Source of the DNA: Histoplasma ohiense
Lineage: Eukaryota > Ascomycota > Eurotiomycetes > Onygenales > Ajellomycetaceae
Length of the DNA stretch: 25,780 nucleotides
Direction of reading: 5' to 3'
Assembly: GCA_017607445.1 (NCBI GenBank)
Contig: JAEVHH010000009.1
Span: 1 to 25,780 of the forward strand
Below are positions 10,521-21,316 of the stretch, piece by piece. The notes below the pieces were generated by a model. That model was not told the DNA's origin and ran no database searches. It worked only from the letters and a program-made list of their open reading frames with translations. The position numbers were made by a program, and so were the translations under genes. How positions within the stretch are numbered: the first letter of the stretch is position 1; each line of letters opens with the position of its first letter.

Positions 10521-11185
10521 CTAGAGTGCTTCTGTGTGCAGCTCAAATACTATTATATATCCACTGAAGAATCTCTGAAATGACTTCAAAACAATGCTGA
10601 CAGCAGCTGTGGTTGTTGAGCTCAAGATCTGACAAGAATAAAAATTAAATCTCAGTATCAATCTACTTCTATATGATTCTGAGATCTCAACTACTTTACA
10701 ATTTTTAATCAAGCTGTATCTCTTGTATTCAATTCATTCTGATGTAGAGTCATTTGCTTCTTGACATTATTCTGCATCTGAAGTGACATTTGCTGGAACT
10801 CTTCATGCAGAAGCTGTCAGTTGATAATTGTGTGCTCAATATTCAAATTCTGACATACAAGACAGTATGTGAATGTCTGCTTGTTTTTCTGCTCAATGTG
10901 CTGAATATGAGTGATTGTCTGTTTCTTCTGTGAACTCAACTACTCCAGCCTGAACAGAATGAGATACTGAGCACACACACATGTGAACTCAGTGCTGAGA
11001 AGGTCAATGATGCTGATCAGTATGTCAGAGAACTCAACTACTTTGTCATCTTCATTAAATGACTCATCACTGTTGAATGAGTATACAAAATCATCACAGT
11101 TCTGTCTCTTCAATTCACTGTGCACTGCTTTAGCATTGAGACTCTGATTGTATAGCCACTATTCAGTCAGTCAGTATTTCAGAAG

Positions 11186-11223
11186 CTGGAAAGCCAGACT
11201 GTTTGAGTGAGACAGAGACTTAC
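11186..11223 (-). other. Candidate 38-nt intron in the SNF2 relic
   Basis: On the minus strand a GTAAGT donor after MHILKH is followed 38 nt later by CCAG. Removing it joins the frame of the upstream helicase block to the one that continues LLKY, then WLYNQSLNAKAVHSELK, into the HELICc core. It is unusually short for an intron; a small indel is the alternative. Confidence 0.4.
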
Positions 11224-12951
11224 ATGTTTAAGAATATGCATCACAACAGAAAAGAAGCATATGATGATCAGCTTCTCTCTTCAATTCTCAAAGTCACATG
11301 TGCTCTGTGCAGTTCTGATGATGTCCATGAGCCTGTCACATTTTTCACTGTCTTGAATCAGAGTATCAAGATTTTGAATATAGAGTGATGTGAATGAGTT
11401 GGTCAGTCAACTATTTTCCCTGAGCTCCTCCTTGATGAGAGCAAGCCCTGGGTTTTTCAACATGAGATTGAGAAGTCTGGGAAAGATTGTGAGGATTCAG
11501 TTGTGTCAAGAGATCTTAAAGAAGCTGTGGAAGCTCATCTGAGGTTCAGCTTTCTTTGCTCACTGATTTGCTGACAGACTGTTGTATCAGAAAATCCTCT
11601 TCTGATACTGTTTCTCAACACATTTCTTGACATCAGTCTTCAGTTGCTTGATTCTGTGGAGATACTTCTCAGGCAGATAACACTTGACATTCTTGTGCTC
11701 ATTCAGTGATAATCAGACAATGAACTTGGAGAATCAGAAAGCTTCAGATGATCAATGAATCATGAGATTTTTCATCAGATCTTCAAACTTCTCAGTCAGC
11801 TGCTATAGAAACTGCTGTTCTCTAAGAGACATCTTCTGATCAGTGCTATAAATCTTCAGAAGTGATCTGATATTTTTTACAAGTTGATCAAATAACTCAG
11901 AGCAGTCATTCTGCACACTGCAGTGCTGTTGTCACTGCTTTGTATAAAGAACATTCATTCAGTGTTTCATGTTCTCTGAGCTGTGATCACAGAGAGTATC
12001 ACTTAGAATTCAGATCTGTGGCAAGTCATCAGCTTGTCTTTCTCTGAACTTGGTAAATAGATCAACTGATTCAGTGTTGTTCTTTTTCTGATGAAACTCA
12101 TCATGAATGATCACACTTCACACAGGGAAAACTAACTCTTGTCTCTGAAGAGATGGTGTGGAAGCAGCAGATTTTTTCCCAATATATCTGTCAACATGGT
12201 TAAGATAAGAGGCAGGAGTTATGATGATCATATATCAGTGATGATGATGCTCTGTTCCACTGCTGAGAATATCTAAACAATTATGATTGCTGTTGAAGTT
12301 GAAAATGAATCTGTGATTCAGATGTTCAAGGGATGTCTGCATCACATTGTCATGTGTCAGAAACAGGCTGAGCCTCAGAATGTTTTTCTTGCCATTTGCA
12401 ATGATGATAGCAAATTGACAGGCCCATGAGTAGAGAAGACTCTTTGGTACAAGCACAAGAAAAGATCCACCAAAGATCTTGATATGACATGCAGTAACTT
12501 CATATTTGACACAGTGACACAACATTGAAAAGAGTCTCTGTGAAGAGCACTTGAGCAGTGATTCATCAGCACTGATGAGCTCAGCCTGGTTGAGAGGTAG
12601 ATGTCAATCAGGAAATTTTTTGATATGATTGAAGTTGATCTTAAGCCAGATAAATATGATAAGCAGAATGTAAACAATCATTGTCTTATCAAGACTCATC
12701 TGATCTGTGAGAATGCCACCCCCTTGAGGTTTACAATTTTGCTGAAGAATTCAATAGATGTCAAAGAGTTGATAAGCAAATGATTTCATCTGCATATTTC
12801 AGATTTTGATGAGTTTTTTTGAATGAGTTCCATCATTATCAAACTTGTCTGGCAGCAGATAGAATTGCTGAAACTCAGAGAACAAGACAGAGATGAGCTG
12901 TTCACAGAAATCAATCAAGACTGAAATACTCTGTTGAAGCACTGCATCTGC

Positions 12952-12966
12952 TGTCAGATCAATAAC
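12952..12966 (-). other. SUMO-interaction-like motif VIDLT in the SNF2 relic
   Basis: The acidic linker before the ATPase core reads NNNDDVIDLTADAV. A hydrophobic V-I-D-L-T core with preceding Asp residues is the standard form of a SUMO-interacting motif. Some fungal SNF2 proteins of the Uls1 type carry such motifs. This is pattern-based only. Confidence 0.4.
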
Positions 12967-13109
12967 ATCATCATTATTATTATCTTGATTATCATTGACT
13001 GACATTGTGGAGACTGAAGCTTCTTCATCATCAGATGGCTGCCAGTGTTTCTCTTCACTTGAATCAGTAGAGTAAATCTCATCCACATTCCAATCAATTG
13101 ACTCATTAT

Positions 13110-13175
13110 CTAAGCAATATTAGCACTAGTTAGCTCCAGCAGTGGCAACAGCAACAACTTATTTCAATTACTGAC
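13110..13175 (-). other. Candidate 66-nt intron in the SNF2 relic
   Basis: On the minus strand there is a GTCAGT donor, branch-like GCTAAC and TGCTAAT near the 3' end, and a TTAG acceptor. The size is normal for a filamentous fungus. The coding frame differs on the two sides (the Ser/Asp-rich part before, the acidic part with VIDLT after), which an intron would explain. Confidence 0.45.
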
Positions 13176-14941
13176 CACTGATTTGAGAAGAGGAAGATTT
13201 CTCAGATTGTCTATTTCTGACTAAGCATACATTATCAGTGACTGAGTTGCAAGAGAATATCTAAGACTAAGATTATATCTTTGTTCTTGCTCTTACAATC
13301 AATCTTGTTGCCCCCATCACTGGTGGTAGAAGAAACTCCATTGTTTGTGTCAGAACCCTCACTCTCAGATGAATTTCAATCATCAGATTTGTTGTTGTCA
13401 TCATTCTCAGCAGCATCAGTTTTACTGTCAGTATAATTGATTGTGTCAGTGTCAGTGATATCTGAACCATTGTTCAAACCGCTGAGGGGCTGCGCAGGAG
13501 CAGTTATTGAGGAAGAAGAATTGATATAGAGTATACAGATTTTAAGTTTGAGATATGCAGAGATTATACTGTCATTGTCATGAGCTGCATCATCTGTATT
13601 GTCAGCACAGTTGATCAGATTTGTGCAGAGACTTTCAGAATCATTCTTCAATCCACTAGAGAGCTGCACTGAAGCAGAGATGAACTGTGAAGTAGCAGAA
13701 TTGACAGAGGGCATCAGAGGATCCAGTCTAATGTGTGAAGTTGATTCCATGAAATGTTTCTTGAAAATAACAGTGGTGGATTGTGTAGAGATGGGGATTG
13801 TTGAAAGATTCTGAGTTGTCAGAATCTGATTCTGACTGCAATCATCTAAGTCATCATTATAGTGCTCTGAGAATTGATTATACAAATCATTCTATTCTAC
13901 ATTAGCTCTAAGATCAAAAAAAGGAAAGAAAGAAAAAACTAAATATAATTCTACAAAGTAATGATCATTCAGATTTACTGGCAACTTCAATAGCAATTCA
14001 ATCATCATAAGTTTAAGATCATTGCAATGGTGATTATGAACAAGGTCAAGAATGGCAGTGTGAAGATTGTGTGTGTTCTTGAGACAGACAGCATTTGACA
14101 GATCATGTTCTCTCTGATGTAGTACTATAGAGTAAGACTGTAGCTTGACTTCATCAATGCCACTGTTCTCATCAATTAAACCCATCATCTTATCAAAGTT
14201 GAGAGCAGACAATTGACTCATTCTCTGTGAGATCTCAGAATAATCATCACAGATATCAAAGAGAAAAAAGAAGAATGAGAGATTTCTGACTTCATGACTC
14301 TCAAAGAATTTCTTGATGATACAGCTTCTCAGCAGTTCCTCAGAACTGATCATTGACAATGACAATACTGTTTTTCTAACACTCAGCTGAGACAATTTCA
14401 AAGTCTTAACCCACTTGAATCAGTCAGAGAATTCTAAGATATTCAGATCACTCAAATCACTGCTGAAGAAAGACTGTTGTCATTTTCTTTTGTGAAAATA
14501 TGATCTAAGACTTGATGACTCAGAACAGAAATCATCAGCACTCTCATCTGCACTTTCACTGTAGCTGCTTGAGCATTTTCTGAATCTTATGCAGTGTCTT
14601 GACACTCTCAATGAGCTACTGAAGTGTTTTTCAATCTTATTCTTGATTTGACACTTGAGATATGAGGTCTGGGTATATAGATCATTGACTATCTCAGAGT
14701 TATTCTGATTTGATAAGACACAGCTGAGAAACTTGGCAAGGTTGTCTCTCAACATCTGCTTGACATGAGAGGGGATGCCTGCCTGAGTGTAGAACTGATG
14801 ATAGAGATCATACTTGACAAGCAGCTTTCTGATAATCTTGTTGATAGATGACAGCTTGAACAGCAGAATGTCTATGAGCTCACAAGACTTCTCTGCAGAC
14901 TGCAGTGCTCTTTCAGATTCAATGTTGTGTGCATGAGGCAT

Positions 14942-15415
14942 GTTGTAACACTGATCTAACCAGTCAGTAATAACTTTCTAATGCATAAATGATGATGTGA
15001 AGCTTGCTATCAATGATAAAATGCAGGGAGAAAATAGAGGATGGTTGTAAAGAGCTAAAACAGAGAAACAGCTTGAAATCAATGAAGTTTTAAAGTGATT
15101 TGATATCAGATGAACACTAAGCAATTAGCACATTGAGCTCTCTCTTTATTATGAAGAAATAGAGAAAGACTGGCAATTCTGACAGATGAATGAGAGAGAG
15201 TGATAAAGAAGAGAGCTGAAAGTGACAGTTGTAAAGATTAATAAATATGACAACATGAGTTGCTAAGCAAGAGATTGAAGAACCAGTGAATTGAAAGAAG
15301 CAAACAGAAAAAGACAGAAGAAAGAGATATTAACACAAAAAGATAGTCAATGAACTATACAACACAAAGACAGTCTTCAATCACTGAATAGATGAATGTA
15401 TACTCTATATATAAC
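14942..15415 (-). promoter_or_regulatory. Putative promoter and leader of the SNF2 gene
   Basis: The minus strand carries AGGTTATATATA at about 15403-15416, some 465 bp before the ATG. A pyrimidine-rich leader follows (the plus strand is purine-rich from about 15000 to 15350). CT-rich leaders after a TATA element are common in fungal promoters. The same TATA core lies upstream of the UPF1-like relic. Confidence 0.4.
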
Positions 15416-15555
15416 CTCATCAATGAAACAGATGAGTAAATTACATCATCTGTATAGACTCACAAATGGAATTATCTAGTCTATTGAAACAGCACATAAT
15501 ATCTGCTATGATATTATTAGTTAAATGATTTGCTATCAGTATGAATTAAAAGAAT

Positions 15556-15858
15556 CTACACAATGGTATTATCTGCATTATCTGTATCATCAGTATCATC
15601 TGCATCATCAGTATTATCAGTATCATCAGTATCATCTGTGTCATCTGAATCATCTGTAAACTCCTTAAATTTGTCCTCATCCCCAAACAGACACACAATT
15701 CTGATTCTCTGAGAAATGCACATCAGAGTGAGACTGTAGACTGAACTGATCAGATGTGCTGACTGTATAGACTGTATTGTTGATAAAAACTGTATCAACC
15801 TCAACTGTTCAAACAATCCATGGATTCAGAATGCAATCATGCTTTTATTGAGTGCCAT
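15556..15858 (-). pseudogene. Small acidic ORF relic with a (DDT)n tail
   Basis: An ATG at 15858 (MALNKSMIAF) starts a 100-codon frame with one in-frame TGA (a likely former Arg) and a TAG end at 15556. The first 60 residues are Leu/Ile- and Ser-rich. The last 30 are a repeat of DDT/DNT triplets encoded by 9-bp units. It lies between two helicase relics and shares their strand. It could be a small gene or a 5' exon of the SNF2 gene. I know no family for it. Confidence 0.4.
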
Positions 15859-16353
15859 GTCAACTGCACTGTTCACATAACCCTAATCCTAAAATATGTC
15901 ATGATATATCTTGATATTTTATAGTGAAGATGATGCCAGCTCCAGGCATAGAATATCTAAGATCATCAAATCATTCATAAAGATATAAATATCAAGACAA
16001 AATGCAGTTGAGAAATCAAAAATATATAAGTTCACTACAACTAACTTTCTCAATACTACTAAGTGATCTTGACAGTCTCATGACATCTATGTATATACAG
16101 TACATGAACAGTACATACATTTAAGTTAACTAACTTATCATTCAATGTCAATCTTTCAATCAACAATAAATATCTACACTTCTGATAAAGTTTAAACAAT
16201 GAAAGAAAGTTTTTTCATTGTGATGATAACTAGTAGACAAGTCAAATGTCATTCTAAATAAAAACAAAAAGAAACAAAGATCAAGATGATAACTCTAAAA
16301 TATTATCAAATATAGAAAAAATCAGTTGAGTGCTAGATCTGCTAATCTCATCT
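15859..16353. other. Intergenic stretch between the UPF1-like and small-ORF relics
   Basis: AT-rich, without a sustained frame. It contains AACCCTAATCCTAAA at 15879-15893, which resembles two degenerate CCCTAA telomere units. Otherwise I see nothing. Confidence 0.4.
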
Positions 16354-19300
16354 CTATCAATCTGATTGTTGATTTTCTTCTGACTCATTTCAGGCTGATG
16401 TGTCCATGTTGTCAATATCATTGAAAGAACTGGAATTGAGTGGATCTTCAATCTGACCTCATTCAGCATCTGATTCATTCTCTAAGATTTCTCTCTCTTT
16501 GATGATGGTATAGTTACTGCTGGTAGCAGGAATGATGGTGCTATGTTCAAGGCTGATGTGTTTGAAGATGAAATTCTTGAAACAGATATAGAAGATGTGA
16601 GTCTGTCTGAAGTGACTAATCACACACTGAAAATAACATGCACCACAGTGTTTCTGGGTACAGTCAAGGGCATTGATATTGGCGATGACATAGCAGACAT
16701 GACAAGCATGAGAGAGTTCAACATTGAAGTGATTGAGCTCACAGAGGAAACTGATTTTCTTCTCAATAATCAGATTAAAGATGACAATAGAACACTCATC
16801 TCTCTGAAAGTCATCAATCTTATGAAGAAGAATCTTGTCATACTCAGAGTCTAAGATCTTCTGAAGATGAGTGATTGCAGCAGTGTACATGAGATACTGA
16901 TCATTGTAGAGTGTCAGAATCACAATGTTGTTGATAAGAATATCAACTGTGGTGTGAAGAGAGACAATGAGGTCACACACAAAGATGATGTTGAGAAGAT
17001 TGCTGAGTGAGTGAGTGATTGAATTGACAGAGACAGTGTTGTTGATCAGATTGATCATAATAGAAACTGATGAGATCTCAAAGCATTTCTTGTTGAACTT
17101 CTCAACATCACAGATTTAGATGATGATCTGTTGAACATCAGAGACATCTAACAGCAAGCTCTGATAGAAGACATCAGACACAACAGCACTGATCAAAGAA
17201 TGTGAGTGATGTTGAATATCAAATGTATCAACTTGAACATCAGCTTTAATCAGACAGATGAACAGAGACTGATGAATCTGAAGCTTGAAATTATTGCTGA
17301 CATTGTTCAACATGATTGTAGAGTGTAGCTGAAATTCATCACTGACAAATATGTAGATCTGAGAATCATAGTGGGTGATGATAGATCAATTCTTCATCTC
17401 AGAAGTCTTGACCATTTTGTTGACAATGATGACATCTGAATCAATGTAGTTGTAGATCTTGGCAACTGCAGTCTGAGAAAGGATGAAAAACAGAACATCA
17501 GCATTCTGAAGAACATTCTGACACAGCTCAGAGATGAGCTCATTCAGCTTTTCAATCATCTCAGAATTGTTGTTGAGAAGACTCTGTGAGAATTGATTAT
17601 AGAGTCAGTGAAGTGATGCATAGTGAGTAATGTCTTCTATATGAAGCTTGGTGAGGCCAGCAAAGTGCAGCATTCATATACTCAGACTGAGGAAAAGATG
17701 AGCAAGCTGTGAGTTGTTGAATCTGAAATGTCAATGCAAGTCAGTGATGACTTGAGTGTAGCTCTTATACACAACAGAGACGGTAACAATCTGAGAGATG
17801 TTCTCTGTGAGATTAGCAACATCAACTATCTATGATTGATTGTTGTAGAAGAGACTGCATTTGTCTTCAGCTTCAGCTCAGATGATATTCTCATCTGTGA
17901 TAATGAAATGAATGTGAATGATGATCAGCTCAGTGATTGGCTTGTTGATGTCAGAACTCTGAAGATAGTCACCATGCTTCTTCTTCAGAGCATTGTACAT
18001 CATGATGATGAGTTTGTTGACTGGCTCATTGAATGGAGCAGTGATGAGAAGCTGATGCTTGGCATCTTCAACTTCATTCTTTGAAGTTCCAACAAATGGA
18101 AGCATTGTGTGGGTGATTCAGTAAGACTTGCTGGTTTCAGATGGTTCTCAAAAGAGACCCATCTCTCTGATCAGAGACAGCAAGCTGTTCATTGCAAGGG
18201 TCTGCTTGATGTTGAACTCAGTGATTAAATGAATGTTGTTGATCAGATCCCAGACATTCACTGCTCTTGATTGACTTGTAGATGTTGACACAGTGGAGAT
18301 GGGTAAACTGAAGATCATTGATCAAGAGAAACTTAAGCATGTCAATCTTTCACAGTGAAAGTCTATCATTCTGGAACTTGTGGAGACTTGCAATCTGAAG
18401 GTGAAAGGGCATGATGGACTGGATTGCTTGAACAAGCATCAGAATACCACAGGCACTGACTACTGCAGAACACAATTCAGATACTGTCTGAGTCTTCATG
18501 AAAATCAATCAATTCAAAGAGTACATGGGAGGGAGTGAGATCATCAGCTCAACAAAGCTCTTGCTTGATCCAGGAACAGATGATGTACAGACTGAGATGA
18601 GACAAAGATGTGAAGAGAAGATGATCAACAACATAAGCAGATCAACTTAAGAGAAAGTTGTTAACATCTGAATCAAAGTTGATCTTAAGGCTGTCACCTG
18701 GCTGCAGACAGCATTTGGTATCTTCAGAGATACAGAGAAAGGTATAGTAATGATGATTGTCCACTTTGAAGATGATTATCAGACAGATATAAGTTGGCTG
18801 CTGATCAAGACCAGCTCTGAGCTGTGTTTGAATCTCATTCTCAATAATCATTTCAAAATCAAGAACTGTGATGTACTTCTTCAGATTGGCAAAAGAGATC
18901 TGCTGTTCAATCTGATACTGAGAATGCTGATCAGATTCAGAATAGTCTCCAACCTGGATGAAAACACAGTTGAAATGATCAGAATATCATTTGAAGAGAT
19001 TGTTCATCAGAGAATTTGCAGGGTTGTGGAACTGTTGAACAAAGTCTTCAAGAAGAGTGTCAAAGTCTGAGCTTCTAACAATCATGGAGACTCTGACAGA
19101 TGATGAATTGCTGAACAAGAACAGATTGCAGATGGCATTGATCTGAGTATGCTGCAACTTAAAGTCTCAATTGACAAATATATCATAGACATGAATGTTG
19201 TTGACATCTGTGTTGTGTTGTTCAAAGACATAGTTGAATTTGAAGAGGTAATAGAAATCACAGAGTTCTTTGAAATGATATATCAAGTTCTTAATCTTGT

Positions 19301-19775
19301 CTGAGAGAATCTCAGTGCTGATGTTGTTGCAGACAGTGACCTTGTAAGATCTCATGTGCTGCAGCAGAAGATGGATTGCTGCATAATATTTTTCTTTGAA
19401 AATGATCACAGAATCAAAGACTGTAATCTTCAGATTCAAAGTGGTCTTGTACTTCTTCTTGATGTGGGTTATCAGATTGACACAGATGTGAGGGATGTTT
19501 TTCTGAATGTTGATGCAAAGCTCTTCAATGATCTGTTTCTTCTTGAGGAAATAGAGAGCAGCATGGTGGATATAACACTGAGATGTCTTGTAAGCTGAAT
19601 GGTCAGATCTGTACATAATGTCAGACATGAGTCTGTTCTTCTGACCACAGTCAGATGCAGCTAAGATATCACCTCTGCTGCTAGTATTGAATTCTGAGAT
19701 GTTGTTTTCCTTGCCAGCTGAGAATCTGAATGTTTTATTTTTGCTGTGAGCATTGAATTTGTGTCTGAGTGCCAT
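16354..19775 (-). pseudogene. UPF1-like superfamily 1 helicase pseudogene
   Basis: Starts at MALRHKFNAHSKNK (19775); the first 200 codons are open, with no known domain. The SF1 motifs follow in order. Motif I reads FEPSETSKSY with a TGA inside (18121-18153), where the family has GPPGTGK. Motif Ia is LLITAPFNEPVNKL (about 18030). Motif II reads VIIVNKMVKTSE (17401-17433; family VDEA). Motif III is SDEFQLHST (about 17317-17343; family GDxxQL). Motif V is IDDFQRDECSIVIFNLI (16768-16818). Motif VI is HFNVELSHA (16705-16731; family RLNVALSRA). A Cys/His-rich segment, KHCGACYFQC, follows near 16660, and an acidic tail leads to stops at 16354. The frame changes twice between about 18640 and 18290, through introns or indels. 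Order and spacing fit AAA_11/AAA_12 helicases of the UPF1/SEN1 type. These act on RNA or DNA; the role here is unknown. Confidence 0.9.
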
Positions 19776-20620
19776 TTTGAGTGGTTGTGAGACAGAACTG
19801 AAGGATAACTCAAAGAATCAAGATTAGTGATAAGAAAAACATTCTAAGAAATAGAAAGAATACAAGAAGGATTTTATAACAGACACTGCTGAGAATCAAC
19901 TGAAGATTGAGCAGAGAGATCAAGATGAGATAACAGATGAGTTTGAGCTCAGTGATCAAGTCAATAAAAAGATGATGTGATTAGCAGAGAAGAATAAAAG
20001 ATGAAGATGAAGATGTAAAGAAAAAGTAAAAGACAAAGTAGATAACAGACATGAAACTATAAGATAGTCAGCTGAGTGATTGAGAGAGTGAAAGATCAAG
20101 AGATTGAGTGGGAGATTAAAAGATTAAAAGATTGAGAGAATCTAAGATCAAAAGAGTGGAAGATCTAGAAATATAACACAAAGAGAGAAAGAAGTAAAAG
20201 AAATATGATGAAATAGAAGAAAAAAGTTCTCTATAATGCAAACAGACAACATAACCCAGCAGCAACTGTGGCTGCAAGAGACATACAGTCAGTCAGAGAA
20301 TGACAAGAATGAAGATGTCAGAAATACTGTCAATAAAAAGATATCTAAGATCAAAGATGAAGATTAGACATGTAGCTAAATATAGCCAGACAGTGATTAA
20401 AGAGAAATAGTCTCTGAAAACAAGAGATGATAACTGCTTAAATTAGATTGTGTTGTTATTTGTTCATCTGAATGTTCAGTCAATGAGTGAAAGAACTGAG
20501 CAATCAATAAGTCTAAGTGATAAATATGAAAGAATATTCTTGCATCCATCATGTCCTTCTGTGTGCAAAGCAGAATATCACTGTACTAAGTAAATTTCAA
20601 AGTAATTAAGTTATATATAA
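19776..20620 (-). promoter_or_regulatory. Putative promoter and leader of the UPF1-like gene
   Basis: The plus strand from 19800 to about 20450 is strongly purine-rich, so the coding strand is CT-rich. At about 20609-20622 the minus strand reads AGGTTATATATAACTT, a TATA-like element that shares its first 12 bases with the one upstream of the SNF2 relic. It lies about 840 bp before the ATG. No gene frame is visible in this stretch. Confidence 0.4.
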
Positions 20621-20817
20621 CCTTGCTGTGGTTTGCAGAGTTGAGGATTTATTTGACTAATCTTCAAAACAATACTATGAGAAATGCACAGATGTGTATC
20701 TTGTATGCTCTGCAGTATAGACAGTAGAATGTGTAGAGTTATAATTCTTCTCTGATTTGTGTGTCTCAAGATTCAGAAGGCCTGCCACACTTAACACTCA
20801 CTGTACAAATCATATAG
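20621..20817. other. Short unassigned spacer
   Basis: About 200 bp between the TATA-like element and the 18-bp array. I see no gene or repeat in it. Confidence 0.4.
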
Positions 20818-20932
20818 ACTGTATATTTTGCACTGATCATACATTTTGCACTGACTGTATATTTTGCACTGACTGTACATTTTGCATTGACTGTATATTT
20901 TGCACTGACTGTACATTTTGCACTGACTGTAT
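20818..20932. repeat. 18-bp tandem repeat, about 6 units
   Basis: Units of ACTGTACATTTTGCACTG with TAT/CAT and CACT/CATT variants. The period is 18 bp, as in the large minisatellite, but the sequence is unrelated. Confidence 0.9.
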
Positions 20933-21098
20933 AGATTATAAAAAAGAAAAAAACAGAGTGTAAGAGAAAGAATATAGAAAAGAAAAGAGAAGAAGTGTTT
21001 GAGCTGATAAAGACAAGAGTATTGAAAAAAAATCAAAGCAGAGTATATGTAGATATAATGCTGGCAGTCAAGAATGTATCAGCTGAGTCAAACATACA

Positions 21099-21316
21099 GA
21101 TTGTACTGATTACACTATCAGTGCAGATAATTGAATCAATTGAGCCAACTGTGTCAATTGAACTGATTATACTGATTGTACCGATTGAATCAATCATATC
21201 AATTGAACCAATTGTATTGATTGAACTGATTGTATCAATTGAATCAATTGTACTGATCAAGTCAATTATATCAATTGAGCTGATTGAGCCAACTGTACTG
21301 ATTGTGCTATCTGTAC
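21099..21316. repeat. 9/18-bp tandem array at the LINE 3' end
   Basis: About 12 units of 18 bp built from 9-bp halves such as ATTGAATCA and ATTGTACTG. One of the few CpGs of the window is at 21182-21183. The array abuts the 3' end of the LINE relic (in minus orientation), so it may have grown from the LINE tail. Confidence 0.85.

Larger units (their letters stand above)
10521..14941 (-). pseudogene. SNF2-family helicase (SF2) pseudogene
   Basis: Starts at MPHAHNIES (14941). The N-terminal ~500 codons are low-complexity and acidic (to about 13376), with no known domain. After a probable intron (13110-13175) comes an acidic stretch with VIDLT, then the SNF2 core. Motif I reads GGILTDQMSLDKT (12682-12720; family DQMGLGKT). 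Motif Ia reads VLVPKSLLYSW (about 12450). Motif II is DEFH (12091-12102), intact. Helicase C follows: REKLIIICFFSVVMHILKH (to 11224), then EFSDILISIIDLLSTEFTCV (about 11035-10976), and motif VI HIQHIEQ (10889-10909; family RIHRIGQ). The proposed end is TAG near 10521, after VEISESYRSRLILRF and a change of frame near 10720. Many TGA stops make it non-functional. It would have been a nuclear DNA translocase or chromatin remodeller. The SNF2 assignment is firm; the exact subfamily is not. Confidence 0.88.

Noticed and set aside
16630..16700. Classical CCHC zinc knuckle at the end of the UPF1-like relic
   Set aside because: Cys and His residues are present, but the spacing does not fit CX2CX4HX4C; I note only a Cys/His-rich segment.
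16543..16854. Plus-strand open frame starting at 16543
   Set aside because: It is the reverse of the UPF1-like motif V/VI region, which is clearly coding on the minus strand.
20818..20932. CRISPR-like array
   Set aside because: Units are contiguous 18-mers without unique spacers, in a eukaryotic repeat context.
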